Shown: piece after piece, positions 1 to 8,127 of the stretch
How positions within the stretch are numbered: position 1 is the first letter of the stretch
Layout: each line of letters starts with the position of its first letter
Origin: Cellulomonas iranensis NBRC 101100 = JCM 18110
Lineage (GTDB): Bacteria > Actinomycetota > Actinomycetes > Actinomycetales > Cellulomonadaceae
Assembly (NCBI RefSeq): GCF_001552375.1
Contig: NZ_BCRB01000014.1
Span: 1-63,972, forward strand
Length of the DNA: 63,972 nt
Reading direction: 5' to 3'
Notes under the pieces: model-generated
Seen by the model: the letters and a program-made list of their open reading frames with translations, nothing else
The model's database searches: none
What the model was told of the DNA's origin: nothing
Made by a program: the position numbers and the translations under genes

Positions 1-477
1 CGGCTCGCGCTGCGCGCCCGCCTGCGCGACCCCGACGGGGTGACCGCGCTGGTCACGGCGTTCCTGCACCCGGTCGACGCGGACCCGGCCGACCTGCCGC
101 CGGCCGCCGCGCCCGCGGCGGAGCGCGGCGGGGTCTACCGCTCGCTGCTGTGCGCGCACCCGCCGTTCCAGATCGACGGGAACCTCGGGTTCACGGCGGG
201 CCTCGCCGAGGTGCTCGTGCAGGCGCACCGCCGCGGTCCGGACGGCGTGCGCGAGGTGCACCTGCTGCCCGCGCTGCCCGCCGCGTGGCCGTCCGGACGC
301 GTCCGCGGGCTGCGGCTGCGCGGCGGGCTGCGGCTCGTGGACCTCGCGTGGCGGGACGGGCGCGTCGTGCGGGCCGTGCTCGCGGCGGAGCGCCGCGTCG
401 TCGTCGACGTGCGCGAGGGCGCCGAGCGCCGGCAGGTCGTGGTGCGCCCGGGCGAGCCGACGGTCGCGGTGGGCTGA
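1..477 (+). CDS. GH95-type alpha-L-fucosidase, C-terminal fragment
   Basis: The reading frame is open from the first base, so only the last 158 residues are present and the start lies left of the window. The segment carries the family's conserved late motif, [10 protein letters not shown] followed by [11 protein letters not shown], then [12 protein letters not shown] and a beta-rich tail ([18 protein letters not shown]), which is the usual C-terminal end of GH95 alpha-L-fucosidases/galactosidases. These enzymes cut terminal alpha-1,2-linked fucose or L-galactose from plant or glycan polymers. The acid/base and nucleophile regions are outside the window, so activity cannot be judged. It converges on the LacI gene to its right with only 27 bases between the stops. 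Confidence 0.75.
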   Translation, partial: RLALRARLRDPDGVTALVTAFLHPVDADPADLPPAAAPAAERGGVYRSLLCAHPPFQIDGNLGFTAGLAEVLVQAHRRGPDGVREVHLLPALPAAWPSGRVRGLRLRGGLRLVDLAWRDGRVVRAVLAAERRVVVDVREGAERRQVVVRPGEPTVAVG

Positions 478-504
478 CCCGCCGCGGCGGTGCGGGGAGG
501 GCCG

Positions 505-1530
505 TCAGGCGGGCGCCGGGGCCGTGGACTCCCGGACGACGAGCTCGGTGGCCAGGTCGATCCGCAGGTTCGCCGGGCGCTCGCCGGCGGCCAGGCTCAG
601 CACCATCTGCGTCGCGGTGCCGGCCATCTCGCGCAGCGGCTGGCGCACGGTCGTGAGCGACGGCCCGAGCCACTGCGCGAGCGGGATGTCGTCGTAGCCC
701 ACGACCGAGACGTCCTCGGGGATCGACAGGCCCAGCTCGCGCACGGCGCGCATGACGCCGAGGCACTGGTAGTCGGAGCCCGCGAAGATCGCGGTGGGGC
801 GGTCGGCGCGCTGCAGCAGCCGCAGGCCGTGCTCGTACCCGCCCGTGACGTGGAAGTCGCCCCAGCGCACCAGCTCGGGGTCGGCCTCGACGCCGGCCTC
901 GGCGAGCGCGCTGCGGTAGCCGTCGACGCGGGCGCGCGAGCACAGCACGTCCGGAGGCCCGGCGATGACGCCGATGCGCCGGTGCCCGAGCGCGAGCAGG
1001 TGGCGGGTCGCGATGAGACCGCCGTTCCAGTTGTTGGACCCCACGGTGGGCACGCCGGCCGGCGGCTCGCCGAACGTGTCGACGACCACGAACGGGATGG
1101 AGCGCGACTCGAGCTGGTGGCGCTGCGTCGCGTCGAGCGTCGAGAGCACGAGCAGCACGCCGAGCGGGCGGCGCGCGAGGATGTCGTCGATGAGGTCCTG
1201 CGGCGGGCGGTGCGCACCGCCGAGCTCGGACAGCACGACGCCCACGCGGCGCGCCGCCGCGGCGTCCTCGACGCCCTTGATGACCTCCTGGGCCCACGCG
1301 TTGTCGATGTGGTGGAACACCAGGTCGATGAGGCTCGGGTCGCCCGAGCCGCGCCCGCGGCGCCGGCGGTAGCTGTGCTCCTCGAGGATCGCCTCGACGC
1401 GGGCCCGCGTGGCCGCGGCCACGTCCGCGCGGCCGTTGAGCACCTTGGAGACCGTCGGCACGGAGACCCCCGCGAGCGTCGCGATCTCGGCGATGGTGAC
1501 GGTGCGTCGTCCGTCGGTCGACGTGGTCAC
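505..1530 (-). CDS. LacI-family transcriptional repressor
   Basis: A 341-residue LacI-type repressor. The N-terminus (TIAEIATLAGVSVPTVSKVL, residues about 11-30) is the DNA-binding helix-turn-helix with hinge, followed by a periplasmic-binding-protein-like sugar-sensing domain ending in the typical YDDIPLAQWLGPSLTTVRQP segment. I chose the GTG start at 1530 because AGGAGG (complement of 1535-1540) lies just upstream and the HTH then starts at the normal distance; longer upstream starts would add an unconserved Arg/Pro-rich stretch. It is divergent from the sugar ABC transporter operon at 1972, whose promoter holds a perfect LacI-type palindrome at 1764-1775, so it very likely represses that operon. 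The inducer is unknown. Confidence 0.93.
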   Translation of the reverse strand: MTTSTDGRRTVTIAEIATLAGVSVPTVSKVLNGRADVAAATRARVEAILEEHSYRRRRGRGSGDPSLIDLVFHHIDNAWAQEVIKGVEDAAAARRVGVVLSELGGAHRPPQDLIDDILARRPLGVLLVLSTLDATQRHQLESRSIPFVVVDTFGEPPAGVPTVGSNNWNGGLIATRHLLALGHRRIGVIAGPPDVLCSRARVDGYRSALAEAGVEADPELVRWGDFHVTGGYEHGLRLLQRADRPTAIFAGSDYQCLGVMRAVRELGLSIPEDVSVVGYDDIPLAQWLGPSLTTVRQPLREMAGTATQMVLSLAAGERPANLRIDLATELVVRESTAPAPA

Positions 1531-1752
1531 GGGGCCTCCTCCGGCCGGGCTCGCCTGACTGCGGGTGGTGACGTCGTCGTCGGGTGCCCGTGATGTGTCC
1601 GCAAGTTTCGAGGGCACGGTAGCACCCGGGAGCGTGCCCGGGGGAGCGTCCGACAGGGCCGCTCGGCGCCGGTGCGCGGCCGTCGTGGGACGTCCGGGGC
1701 GCCGCCGGAGGCTGTCCCGGACACCCGTCCGGTCTCGGTTCGGCCACGGAGG

Positions 1753-1782
1753 TTGACGGCACCGCAAACGTTTGCCTAACGT
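1753..1782 (+). promoter_or_regulatory. Promoter with embedded LacI operator for the 1972-10164 operon
   Basis: TTGACG (1753-1758) and TAACGT (1777-1782) form a -35/-10 pair with an 18-base spacer. Inside the spacer is GCAAACGTTTGC (1764-1775), a perfect 12-bp palindrome with the central CG step typical of LacI/CcpA-family operators. Repressor bound there would block the spacer directly. The divergent LacI gene starts about 220 bases away. Confidence 0.7.
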
Positions 1783-1847
1783 GGCAGCCCTCACGTTCGG
1801 CGGAATGGGCCGCCGACACGTTTCGACCACGAGGGCGTGGAGAACCG

Positions 1848-1967
1848 ATGCAGGCGGAGCAGCACGAGACGGGGCCGGCGGACGCCGGGACGCCGCCGCA
1901 CGACCACGTCCCGCACCTGACGAGCACCACCACCCCCGGGGTGCTCCTCACCCGCGAAGGGTGGTGA
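1848..1967 (+). CDS. Possible 39-residue leader ORF before the sugar permease
   Basis: A short open frame starts at an ATG with GGAGA five bases upstream and ends at TGA 1965-1967, four bases before the ATG of the first permease gene. Its product is His- and Thr-rich with no recognisable domain. Position (downstream of the only good promoter, ending at the next start) fits translational coupling or a leader peptide. No homology is known to me, and in such GC-rich DNA a 39-codon frame may occur by chance. Confidence 0.3.
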   Translation: MQAEQHETGPADAGTPPHDHVPHLTSTTTPGVLLTREGW

Positions 1968-1971
1968 AGCC

Positions 1972-3021
1972 ATGTCCACGCAGGACGGAGTGACCGTCGA
2001 CGGCACGGTCGCCGCGCAGACGACGGTGGATCGCACGCAGCGCGCCGCCGCACCGGTCGCGCAGGGCGCCGGCCCGTCGGGCCCGCGCGACCGCGCGGCC
2101 CGCAGGCGCCGCGAGGGTCACGTCACGTGGGGGCGCGCGCTGCGCCGGGACTGGCAGCTGTACTCGCTGCTGGTCCTCCCGCTCGTGTTCTTCCTGGTCT
2201 TCCGCTACGTGCCGATGCTCGGCAACGTGATCGCGTTCCGCCGGTTCCGGCCGGGCGGCTCGATCTTCGGCGAGGAGTGGGTCGGTCTGCACTACGTGCG
2301 GATGTTCATCAACGACCCCACGTTCTGGAACGTCTTCCAGAACACCCTGGTGCTGGGCGTCCTCAGCCTCGTCATCATCTTCCCGCTGCCGATCGTGCTG
2401 GCGCTCATGCTCAACGAGCTCCGCTCGCAGCGGTTCAAGCGGGTCATCCAGACGATCTCGTACCTGCCGCACTTCATGTCGATCGTCATCGTCGCCGGCC
2501 TGGTGTTCCAGCTCACGGCCATGCGCGGCACGGTCAACCAGGTCATCACCGCGATCGGCGGCGACGCGATCGGGTTCATGCAGCTGCCCGAGTGGTTCCG
2601 CACCATCTACATCAGCTCCGAGATCTGGCAGACCGTCGGCTGGGGCACGATCCTCTACCTCGCCGCGCTGTCGACCATCGACCCGCAGCTCTACGAGGCC
2701 GCGCGCATCGACGGCGCCAACCGGTGGCGCCAGACGTGGCACGTCACGCTGCCCGGCATCCGGCCCACCATGGTCGTCCTGCTGATCCTCAACATCGGCA
2801 CGTTCATGGCCGTCGGGTTCGAGAAGATCCTGCTGCTGTACAACCCCCTGCTCTACCCGACCGCGGACGTCATCGCGACGTACCTGTACCGCGTCGGCAT
2901 CGGGTCCAGCCAGTTCTCCTACGCCACGGCCATCGGCCTGTTCGAGGCGCTCATCGGCCTCACCCTCGTCCTGTCGGCCAACGCGATCTCGCGCCGAGTG
3001 GTGGGAGCCTCCCTGTGGTGA
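1972..3021 (+). CDS. Carbohydrate ABC transporter permease, LplB type
   Basis: A 349-residue inner-membrane permease of the binding-protein-dependent MalF/LplB group. After a roughly 50-residue polar, Arg-rich N-terminus it has about six hydrophobic segments beginning YSLLVLPLVFFLVFRYVPML. The EAA loop that docks on the ATPase is visible as YEAARIDGANRWRQTWHVTLPGI (about residues 243-265). The PMLGNVIAFRRF start of the extracytoplasmic part is typical of the LplB subfamily used for oligosaccharides and uronides. The next gene, its partner permease, overlaps it by 7 bases. No ATPase is encoded in the operon, which is normal for this subfamily, where a shared MsmX-like ATPase encoded elsewhere serves several transporters. 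Confidence 0.93.
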   Translation: MSTQDGVTVDGTVAAQTTVDRTQRAAAPVAQGAGPSGPRDRAARRRREGHVTWGRALRRDWQLYSLLVLPLVFFLVFRYVPMLGNVIAFRRFRPGGSIFGEEWVGLHYVRMFINDPTFWNVFQNTLVLGVLSLVIIFPLPIVLALMLNELRSQRFKRVIQTISYLPHFMSIVIVAGLVFQLTAMRGTVNQVITAIGGDAIGFMQLPEWFRTIYISSEIWQTVGWGTILYLAALSTIDPQLYEAARIDGANRWRQTWHVTLPGIRPTMVVLLILNIGTFMAVGFEKILLLYNPLLYPTADVIATYLYRVGIGSSQFSYATAIGLFEALIGLTLVLSANAISRRVVGASLW

Positions 3022-3944
3022 CCGTCGACAACGTCACGCGCCTCGACAAGAAGCTGTCGAAGCCGACCGTCCGGGCGGTCAAGGAGACGCGGGCCTACAC
3101 CGCGTTCCGCGTCGTCAACGCGACGCTCCTCGTCCTCATCGCGGCGATCACGCTCTACCCGTTCGCGAACCTGGCCGCGCAGGCGTTCAGCTCCGAGTCG
3201 TACATCAACTCGGGGCAGGTCACGATCTGGCCGCGCGGCTTCAACCTCACGACGTTCGACCTCGTCATGAGCGACTCGATGTTCTGGCGCAACTACCAGA
3301 ACACGGTCTACTACACGGTCGTCGCGACGCTCGTCGCGATGGTCCTCACCACCACGTACGCGTACGCGATCTCGAAGTACCGCCTCAAGGGGCGCAAGGT
3401 GTTCATCGGCATCGCCGTGTTCACCATGTTCTTCAACGGCGGCCTGATCCCCAACTACGTGCTGGTCAACGAGCTGGGCCTGCGCAACACCGTGTGGGCC
3501 ATCGCGCTGCCCAACGCGATCAGCGTGTTCAACCTCCTGGTCATGAAGTCGTTCTTCGAGAACTTCTCGACCGAGCTCGAGGAGGCCGCCGAGATCGACG
3601 GCCTGAGCACGTACGGCAAGCTCTGGCGCATCGTCCTGCCGCTGAGCAAGGCGGTCATCGCGACGATGGTGCTGTTCTACGCGGTCGCGTTCTGGAACTC
3701 GTGGTTCGCCGCGTTCCTCTACATGGACCACCGCGAGCTGTACCCGGTGACCGTCTACCTGCGGAACCTCATCGCGGGCGCCACGAGCGTCGACGGCGCG
3801 GCCGGGTCCTCCGAGGCGACGCAGATCGCCGCCAACGTCAAGGCGGTGACGATGCTCCTCACCGTCCTGCCGATCGTGTGCCTGTACCCGTTCATCCAGA
3901 GGTACTTCGTGTCGGGCGTGATGCTCGGCTCGGTCAAGCAGTGA
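3015..3944 (+). CDS. Carbohydrate ABC transporter permease, LplC/YtcP type
   Basis: The second permease of the importer, about 309 residues with six predicted membrane segments starting near AFRVVNATLLVLIAAITLYPF. The EAA loop reads LEEAAEIDGLSTYGKLWRIV and the protein ends in VSGVMLGSVKQ, the conserved tail of the YtcP/LplC group. The start is GTG 3015 or GTG 3018 with GGGAG upstream; both overlap the previous stop, indicating translational coupling. It pairs with the permease at 1972 and the lipoprotein at 4029 to import an oligosaccharide. Confidence 0.92.
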   Translation: MVTVDNVTRLDKKLSKPTVRAVKETRAYTAFRVVNATLLVLIAAITLYPFANLAAQAFSSESYINSGQVTIWPRGFNLTTFDLVMSDSMFWRNYQNTVYYTVVATLVAMVLTTTYAYAISKYRLKGRKVFIGIAVFTMFFNGGLIPNYVLVNELGLRNTVWAIALPNAISVFNLLVMKSFFENFSTELEEAAEIDGLSTYGKLWRIVLPLSKAVIATMVLFYAVAFWNSWFAAFLYMDHRELYPVTVYLRNLIAGATSVDGAAGSSEATQIAANVKAVTMLLTVLPIVCLYPFIQRYFVSGVMLGSVKQ

Positions 3945-3959
3945 CCTGATCGCCCCACC

Positions 3960-3979
3960 CGCGCCCCGCCGGGGTCGCG
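3960..3979 (+). terminator. Intercistronic hairpin before the binding protein gene
   Basis: CGCGCCCC pairs with GGGG-T-CGCG (one bulged T) around a GCC loop. It has no T-run, so it is more likely an RNA-stabilising or attenuating hairpin between permease and binding-protein cistrons than a full terminator. Confidence 0.4.
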
Positions 3980-4028
3980 GTGCCACTTCCACGGATCCGG
4001 ACGACGACGTTCCCCCGGAAGGAGAACC

Positions 4029-5690
4029 ATGAGGACCACCAAGAAGCGGTCGGTGGCGTACGCCGCGACCGCCGCGACCCTCGCGCTGGCGCTGGCGGCC
4101 TGCGGCAGCGGTGGCGACGGCGGGGACGGCGACAAGCCGTCCGCCGAGGACATCGGCTCGGTCGGCGCGATGGAGGACTTCGCGGTCGGGACGACGTTCA
4201 AGGCGACGGAGCCGGTGACGTTCGGCCTGATGTACCGCGACCACCCGAACTACCCGCTCAAGGACGACTGGGACATCCTCACGAAGTTCAAGGAGAACCA
4301 GAACGTCTCCTTCGACATCACGTCGCGTCCGCTGTCGGACTGGGACCAGGCCAAGTCGGTCGCCATCGGCGCCGGCAACGCGCCCGACATCATCTCGGTG
4401 ACGCACCCGGGCCAGGAGGTGCAGTTCGTCGCCGGCGGCGCGATCCTGCCGGTCAGCGACTACATCGACTACATGCCGAACTTCAAGGACAAGGTCGAGA
4501 AGTGGGACCTGCAGGACGACGTCGACCGGATGCGCCAGGAGGACGGCAAGTTCTACCTGCTGCCCGGCCTGCGTGAGTCGGTCCGCCCGATGTACACGTT
4601 CGCCGTGCGCAAGGACGTCTGGGAGCAGCTCGGCCTGAGCCTGGAGCCCGAGACGTTCGACGACTTCGCGGCCGACCTCGCGAAGGTCAAGGAGGCGTAC
4701 CCCGACAAGTTCCCGATGTCCGACCGCTGGTCGGCCAACGGCCCGATCGAGGCGACGCTCAACATCGCGGCCCCGAACTTCGGCACCGCGGCCGGCTGGG
4801 GCTTCGGCGAGGGCACCTACTGGGACGCCGACGCCGAGGAGTTCGTCTACGCCGGTGCGATGGACGAGTACCGCGACCTGCTCGAGTACTTCCACGGGCT
4901 CGTCGAGGACGGCCTGCTCGACCCCGAGAGCCTCACGCAGGACGACGACCAGGCGCAGCAGAAGATCGCGTCGGGCCAGACGTTCGCGCAGCTCACCAAC
5001 GACCAGGAGATCCTCAAGGTCCGCACCGCGTTCACCGAGCTGGGCACGCCCGGCGAGGTCACGATGATCCGCGTGCCGGCCGGTCCCGCGGGTGACTACG
5101 TCGCCGGCGGACGCCTCGTGAGCGGCGCGATGCTGTCGTCGAAGGTCAAGGACTCCGACCACCTCAAGGCGATGCTGCAGTACCTCGACTGGCTGTTCTA
5201 CTCCGACGAGGGCCTCGAGTTCTCCAAGTGGGGCGTCGAGGGCGAGACGTACACCAAGGACGCCGACGGCAAGCGCACGCTCATGCCGGAGATCGACCAG
5301 AACGACCTCAACCCGGGCGCGCCCAAGAAGCTCAACGTCGACTACGGCTACCACAACGGCGTCTGGATGCTCGAGCACGGCTCGTCCGACGAGCTCGACC
5401 AGTCGATGCTGCGGCCCGAGGTCGTCGACTTCGTCTCGTCGATGTCGGACAAGGAGCTCGCGCCCGTCTCGCCGCCGGCCCCGCTCAACGAGCTCGAGCG
5501 CGAGCAGGTCTCGCTGTGGCAGACGGCCCTCAAGGACCACGTCTGGCAGAACACGGCCGCGTTCATCCTGGGCCAGCGCTCGCTGGACGAGTGGGACGCC
5601 TACGTCAAGGAGCTCGAGGGCAAGAACATGCAGCAGTACCTCGACGTCGTGAACGGCGCGCAGGAGCGCTTCGCCGAGAAGAACGGCTGA
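4029..5690 (+). CDS. Sugar-binding lipoprotein of the LplA-type ABC transporter
   Basis: A 553-residue extracellular solute-binding lipoprotein. It begins with a lysine-rich n-region, a hydrophobic stretch (AATAATLALALAA) and the lipobox LAAC at residues 22-25, followed by a Gly/Asp linker. The length and the segments ISVTHPGQEVQFVAGGAILPVSDYID and LDYLFY-like LDWLFYSDEGLEFSKWG match the LplA/YtcQ subfamily of large oligosaccharide receptors. GGAAGGAG precedes the ATG. It follows its two permeases by 84 bases and precedes GH39 and GH42 enzymes, so the ligand is probably a xylan- or galactan-derived oligosaccharide; the exact ligand cannot be read from sequence. Confidence 0.93.
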   Translation: MRTTKKRSVAYAATAATLALALAACGSGGDGGDGDKPSAEDIGSVGAMEDFAVGTTFKATEPVTFGLMYRDHPNYPLKDDWDILTKFKENQNVSFDITSRPLSDWDQAKSVAIGAGNAPDIISVTHPGQEVQFVAGGAILPVSDYIDYMPNFKDKVEKWDLQDDVDRMRQEDGKFYLLPGLRESVRPMYTFAVRKDVWEQLGLSLEPETFDDFAADLAKVKEAYPDKFPMSDRWSANGPIEATLNIAAPNFGTAAGWGFGEGTYWDADAEEFVYAGAMDEYRDLLEYFHGLVEDGLLDPESLTQDDDQAQQKIASGQTFAQLTNDQEILKVRTAFTELGTPGEVTMIRVPAGPAGDYVAGGRLVSGAMLSSKVKDSDHLKAMLQYLDWLFYSDEGLEFSKWGVEGETYTKDADGKRTLMPEIDQNDLNPGAPKKLNVDYGYHNGVWMLEHGSSDELDQSMLRPEVVDFVSSMSDKELAPVSPPAPLNELEREQVSLWQTALKDHVWQNTAAFILGQRSLDEWDAYVKELEGKNMQQYLDVVNGAQERFAEKNG

Positions 5691-5695
5691 CCGGT

Positions 5696-5738
5696 GACGG
5701 CCGGGTCGCCCTCCGCACCGGAGGGCGACCCGGCCGTC
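5696..5738 (+). terminator. Strong 19-bp stem-loop after the binding protein gene
   Basis: A perfect 19-bp stem (5696-5714 with 5720-5738) and a 5-base GCACC loop lie 5 bases after the stop of the binding-protein gene. No T-run follows, as is common in high-GC actinobacteria. It may partly terminate transcription so that the transporter is made in excess over the downstream hydrolases. Confidence 0.75.
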
Positions 5739-5810
5739 GCTCATCGGGGCCCGGCAGGGTCCCGCACCCCCGCACCACCCCGGCACGCCCCGACCCGTCC
5801 TTGGAGCACC

Positions 5811-7358
5811 GTGCGCACCGTCGTCCCGTCCCAGCCGTCCGGCCCCCTGCCCACGTCCTGGCGCGAGTGCGTCGGCACCGGGCGCATGAACCTCGCGCTG
5901 CGCGCGGACTACCGCGACTCGCTCGCGCAGGTGCAGCGTGACATCGGCTTCCGGCACATCCGCGGGCACGGCCTGCTGTCGGACGACATGGGCCTGCTGC
6001 GCACCGACGAGGTCGACGGGTGCACGCACACGCGGTACGCGTTCACGTACGTCGACCAGGTGCACGACTTCTTCCTGGAGGTCGGGATCCGGCCGTTCCT
6101 CGAGCTCGGGTTCATGCCCTCGCAGCTCGCGTCGGGCGACCAGACCGTGTTCTGGTGGAAGGGCAACGTGACGCCGCCGCGCGACCACGCCGAGTGGGTC
6201 GCGCTCGTGCAGGCGCTGCTGCGGCACCAGATCGACCGCTACGGGATCGAGGAGGTCCGGCGCTGGCCGGTCGAGGTCTGGAACGAGCCGAACCTCGCGG
6301 GGTTCTGGAAGGACGCCGACCAGGCGGCCTACTTCCGGCTGTTCGAGGCCACGGCCCGCGCGGTCAAGGACGTCGACGCCGAGCTGCAGGTCGGCGGCCC
6401 CGCCATCTGCGGCGGCTCGGACGACGCGTGGTGGGCGCCGTTCGCCGACTTCGTGACGAGCCGCGACGTGCCGATCGACTTCGTCAGCCGGCACGCGTAC
6501 GCGACCGGCCCGACGCAGGAGATCCCGTTCGGCACCTACCAGACGCTGCAGCCGCCGGCGTGGCTGCTCGGCGAGTTCGACGTGCCGCGCCGCTACCTCG
6601 AGGGCACGGCCCTCGCGGGCCTGCCGGTGCACATCACCGAGTTCAACACCTCGTACCGGCCCGACAACCCGATCCACGACACCGCGTACAACGCGGCCTA
6701 CCTGGCACCCGTGCTCGCGGGCGGCGGCGACCTCGTCGACTCGTTCTCGTACTGGACGTTCTGCGACGTCTTCGAGGAGACGAACGTGCCGACGTCGTTC
6801 TTCCACGGCGGGTTCGGCATGCTCACGCACCGGCAGGTGCCCAAGCCGACCTACCACCTGTACGCGTTCATGGCGCGCATGGGACGCGACGTGCTGGCCC
6901 GCGGCGACGACCACCTCGTGTGCGCCGACCCCGACGGGCGCGTCACCGTGCTCGCGTGGCAGCCCGTGGGCGGCACCGAGGGCGGCGACGCCGCGGCCGA
7001 GCACCGCGTCGAGCTGTCGCTGCCCGTGCGCGGCGACGTCGCGTTCGCGCTGCGCGAGCGCGTCAACGAGCACGACGGCAACGCGTTCGCCGCGTGGCGC
7101 GAGCTCGGGCGTCCGATGTCGCCGACGTCGCGCGAGCTCGACCTGCTGCGCACGTGTGCGGCGCCCGCCGTCGAGCACGACGTGCTGCGCGCGCACGACG
7201 GCCGCGTCGACCTCGACCTCGCGCTGGCGCGCCACGAGGTGACGTTCGTCGAGCTGACGCCCGTGACGCCCACGCACCACGAGGGGCTCGACGACCGCCG
7301 CATCCTGGGCGTCGACGACGACCGGCTCGTCGCGGCGCACGAGCGCGTGCGAGCATGA
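5811..7358 (+). CDS. GH39 family glycosidase, beta-xylosidase-like
   Basis: A 515-residue (alpha/beta)8-barrel clan-A glycosidase. The acid/base glutamate is in WNEPNL (E159) and the nucleophile in HITEFNTS (E277); other GH39 marks are IRGHGLLSDD near the N-terminus and the C-terminal beta-sandwich. The family includes beta-1,4-xylosidases and alpha-L-iduronidases; with no signal peptide it would act in the cytoplasm on imported oligosaccharides. I chose GTG 5811, preceded by TTGGAG, because starts further upstream would fall inside the stem-loop at 5696-5738. The next gene's ATG overlaps its stop. Beta-xylosidase is the likeliest activity, but the substrate is inferred. Confidence 0.88.
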   Translation: MRTVVPSQPSGPLPTSWRECVGTGRMNLALRADYRDSLAQVQRDIGFRHIRGHGLLSDDMGLLRTDEVDGCTHTRYAFTYVDQVHDFFLEVGIRPFLELGFMPSQLASGDQTVFWWKGNVTPPRDHAEWVALVQALLRHQIDRYGIEEVRRWPVEVWNEPNLAGFWKDADQAAYFRLFEATARAVKDVDAELQVGGPAICGGSDDAWWAPFADFVTSRDVPIDFVSRHAYATGPTQEIPFGTYQTLQPPAWLLGEFDVPRRYLEGTALAGLPVHITEFNTSYRPDNPIHDTAYNAAYLAPVLAGGGDLVDSFSYWTFCDVFEETNVPTSFFHGGFGMLTHRQVPKPTYHLYAFMARMGRDVLARGDDHLVCADPDGRVTVLAWQPVGGTEGGDAAAEHRVELSLPVRGDVAFALRERVNEHDGNAFAAWRELGRPMSPTSRELDLLRTCAAPAVEHDVLRAHDGRVDLDLALARHEVTFVELTPVTPTHHEGLDDRRILGVDDDRLVAAHERVRA

Positions 7359-8050
7359 CGACGATGACGCAGCGCAGCGACCCGCTCGACGAGGTCGGCT
7401 CCGGCCCGCTCTCGCGGGGTGCCGCCGTCGTGCTCTGGGTCCTGACGATCAGCGTGCTCGTGGCGCTCACGGGCGGTGTGCCGCTCGCGCTCGTGCCGTT
7501 CCTCGCCGCCGACGCCGCCAACGTGTGGATCGTCGCGCTGCTCGCCCTGCCGCTCGGGCCCGCGCTGGCGGCCGCGATGTTCGCGTGGCGGCGGTTCCTC
7601 GCCGAGCGCGACCTGCACCCCGGGCGGCACTTCTGGCGCGGGTACCGCGTCAACGCGGTCGACGTGCTGCGCTGGTGGGTGCCGTTCGTGGCGGTGCAGG
7701 CGGTGATCGGCTTCTCGCTCGCGAACCGTGAGGCGGCCGGCGTGCCCGGTGCGTACGGCGTCGCGCTCGTGGTCCTGGCCGTCGCGACGCTGCTGTGGGC
7801 GGTGCTCGCGCTCGCGCTGTCGTCGCACCTGAGCCTGCGCACGCGCGACGTCGCGCGCCTCGCGTCGTACTACCTCGCGGCCCGGCCGCTCGTCACCCTC
7901 GGCGTGCTGTCGCTGCTCGTGCTGTGCACGGGGGTCGTGCTGTACACGTCCGACTGGGTGCTCGTGCTGCTCGCGGGTCTGCTCGCGCTGGCCGCGACGA
8001 CCACCACCGAGCCCGTGGTCCGCGACGCGACCGCGCGCTTCACGGCCTGA
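7355..8050 (+). CDS. DUF624 (YesL-like) membrane protein
   Basis: A 231-residue integral membrane protein with about five hydrophobic segments (VVLWVLTISVLVALTGGVPLAL, WIVALLALPLGPALAAAMFA, and further pairs near the C-terminus). Composition, length and the PLGPALAAAMFAWRRF segment fit DUF624/YesL, small proteins regularly found in operons with LplB/YtcP permeases and glycosidases, whose biochemical role is not settled. Its ATG overlaps the TGA of the GH39 gene (ATGA), so it is translationally coupled. It may assist the transporter that lacks its own ATPase, but that is only inference from context. Confidence 0.8.
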   Translation: MTTMTQRSDPLDEVGSGPLSRGAAVVLWVLTISVLVALTGGVPLALVPFLAADAANVWIVALLALPLGPALAAAMFAWRRFLAERDLHPGRHFWRGYRVNAVDVLRWWVPFVAVQAVIGFSLANREAAGVPGAYGVALVVLAVATLLWAVLALALSSHLSLRTRDVARLASYYLAARPLVTLGVLSLLVLCTGVVLYTSDWVLVLLAGLLALAATTTTEPVVRDATARFTA

Positions 8051-8127
8051 CCGGCCCCTTTCCCACGGGCCGTGCCCCGACGGCCCGGCCGTCCCCCGTC
8101 CGTCCCCACCCCACCGCGAGGTGTCCC

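Noticed and set aside
479..490. CCGCCGCGGCGG palindrome between the convergent GH95 and LacI genes as a terminator
   Set aside because: It has no loop and is short; such GC palindromes are expected by chance in this DNA.
2919..7340. A 1473-codon open frame on the minus strand opposite the transporter, GH39 and DUF624 genes
   Set aside because: It lies antisense to genes with clear motifs, reads as low-complexity Arg/Val/Glu/His sequence and has no domain. It is a shadow caused by GC bias at third codon positions.
8079..8096. Inverted repeat in the gap between the DUF624 and GH42 genes
   Set aside because: A short GACGGCC/GGCCGTC palindrome with almost no loop; too weak to call a terminator, and the genes look co-transcribed.
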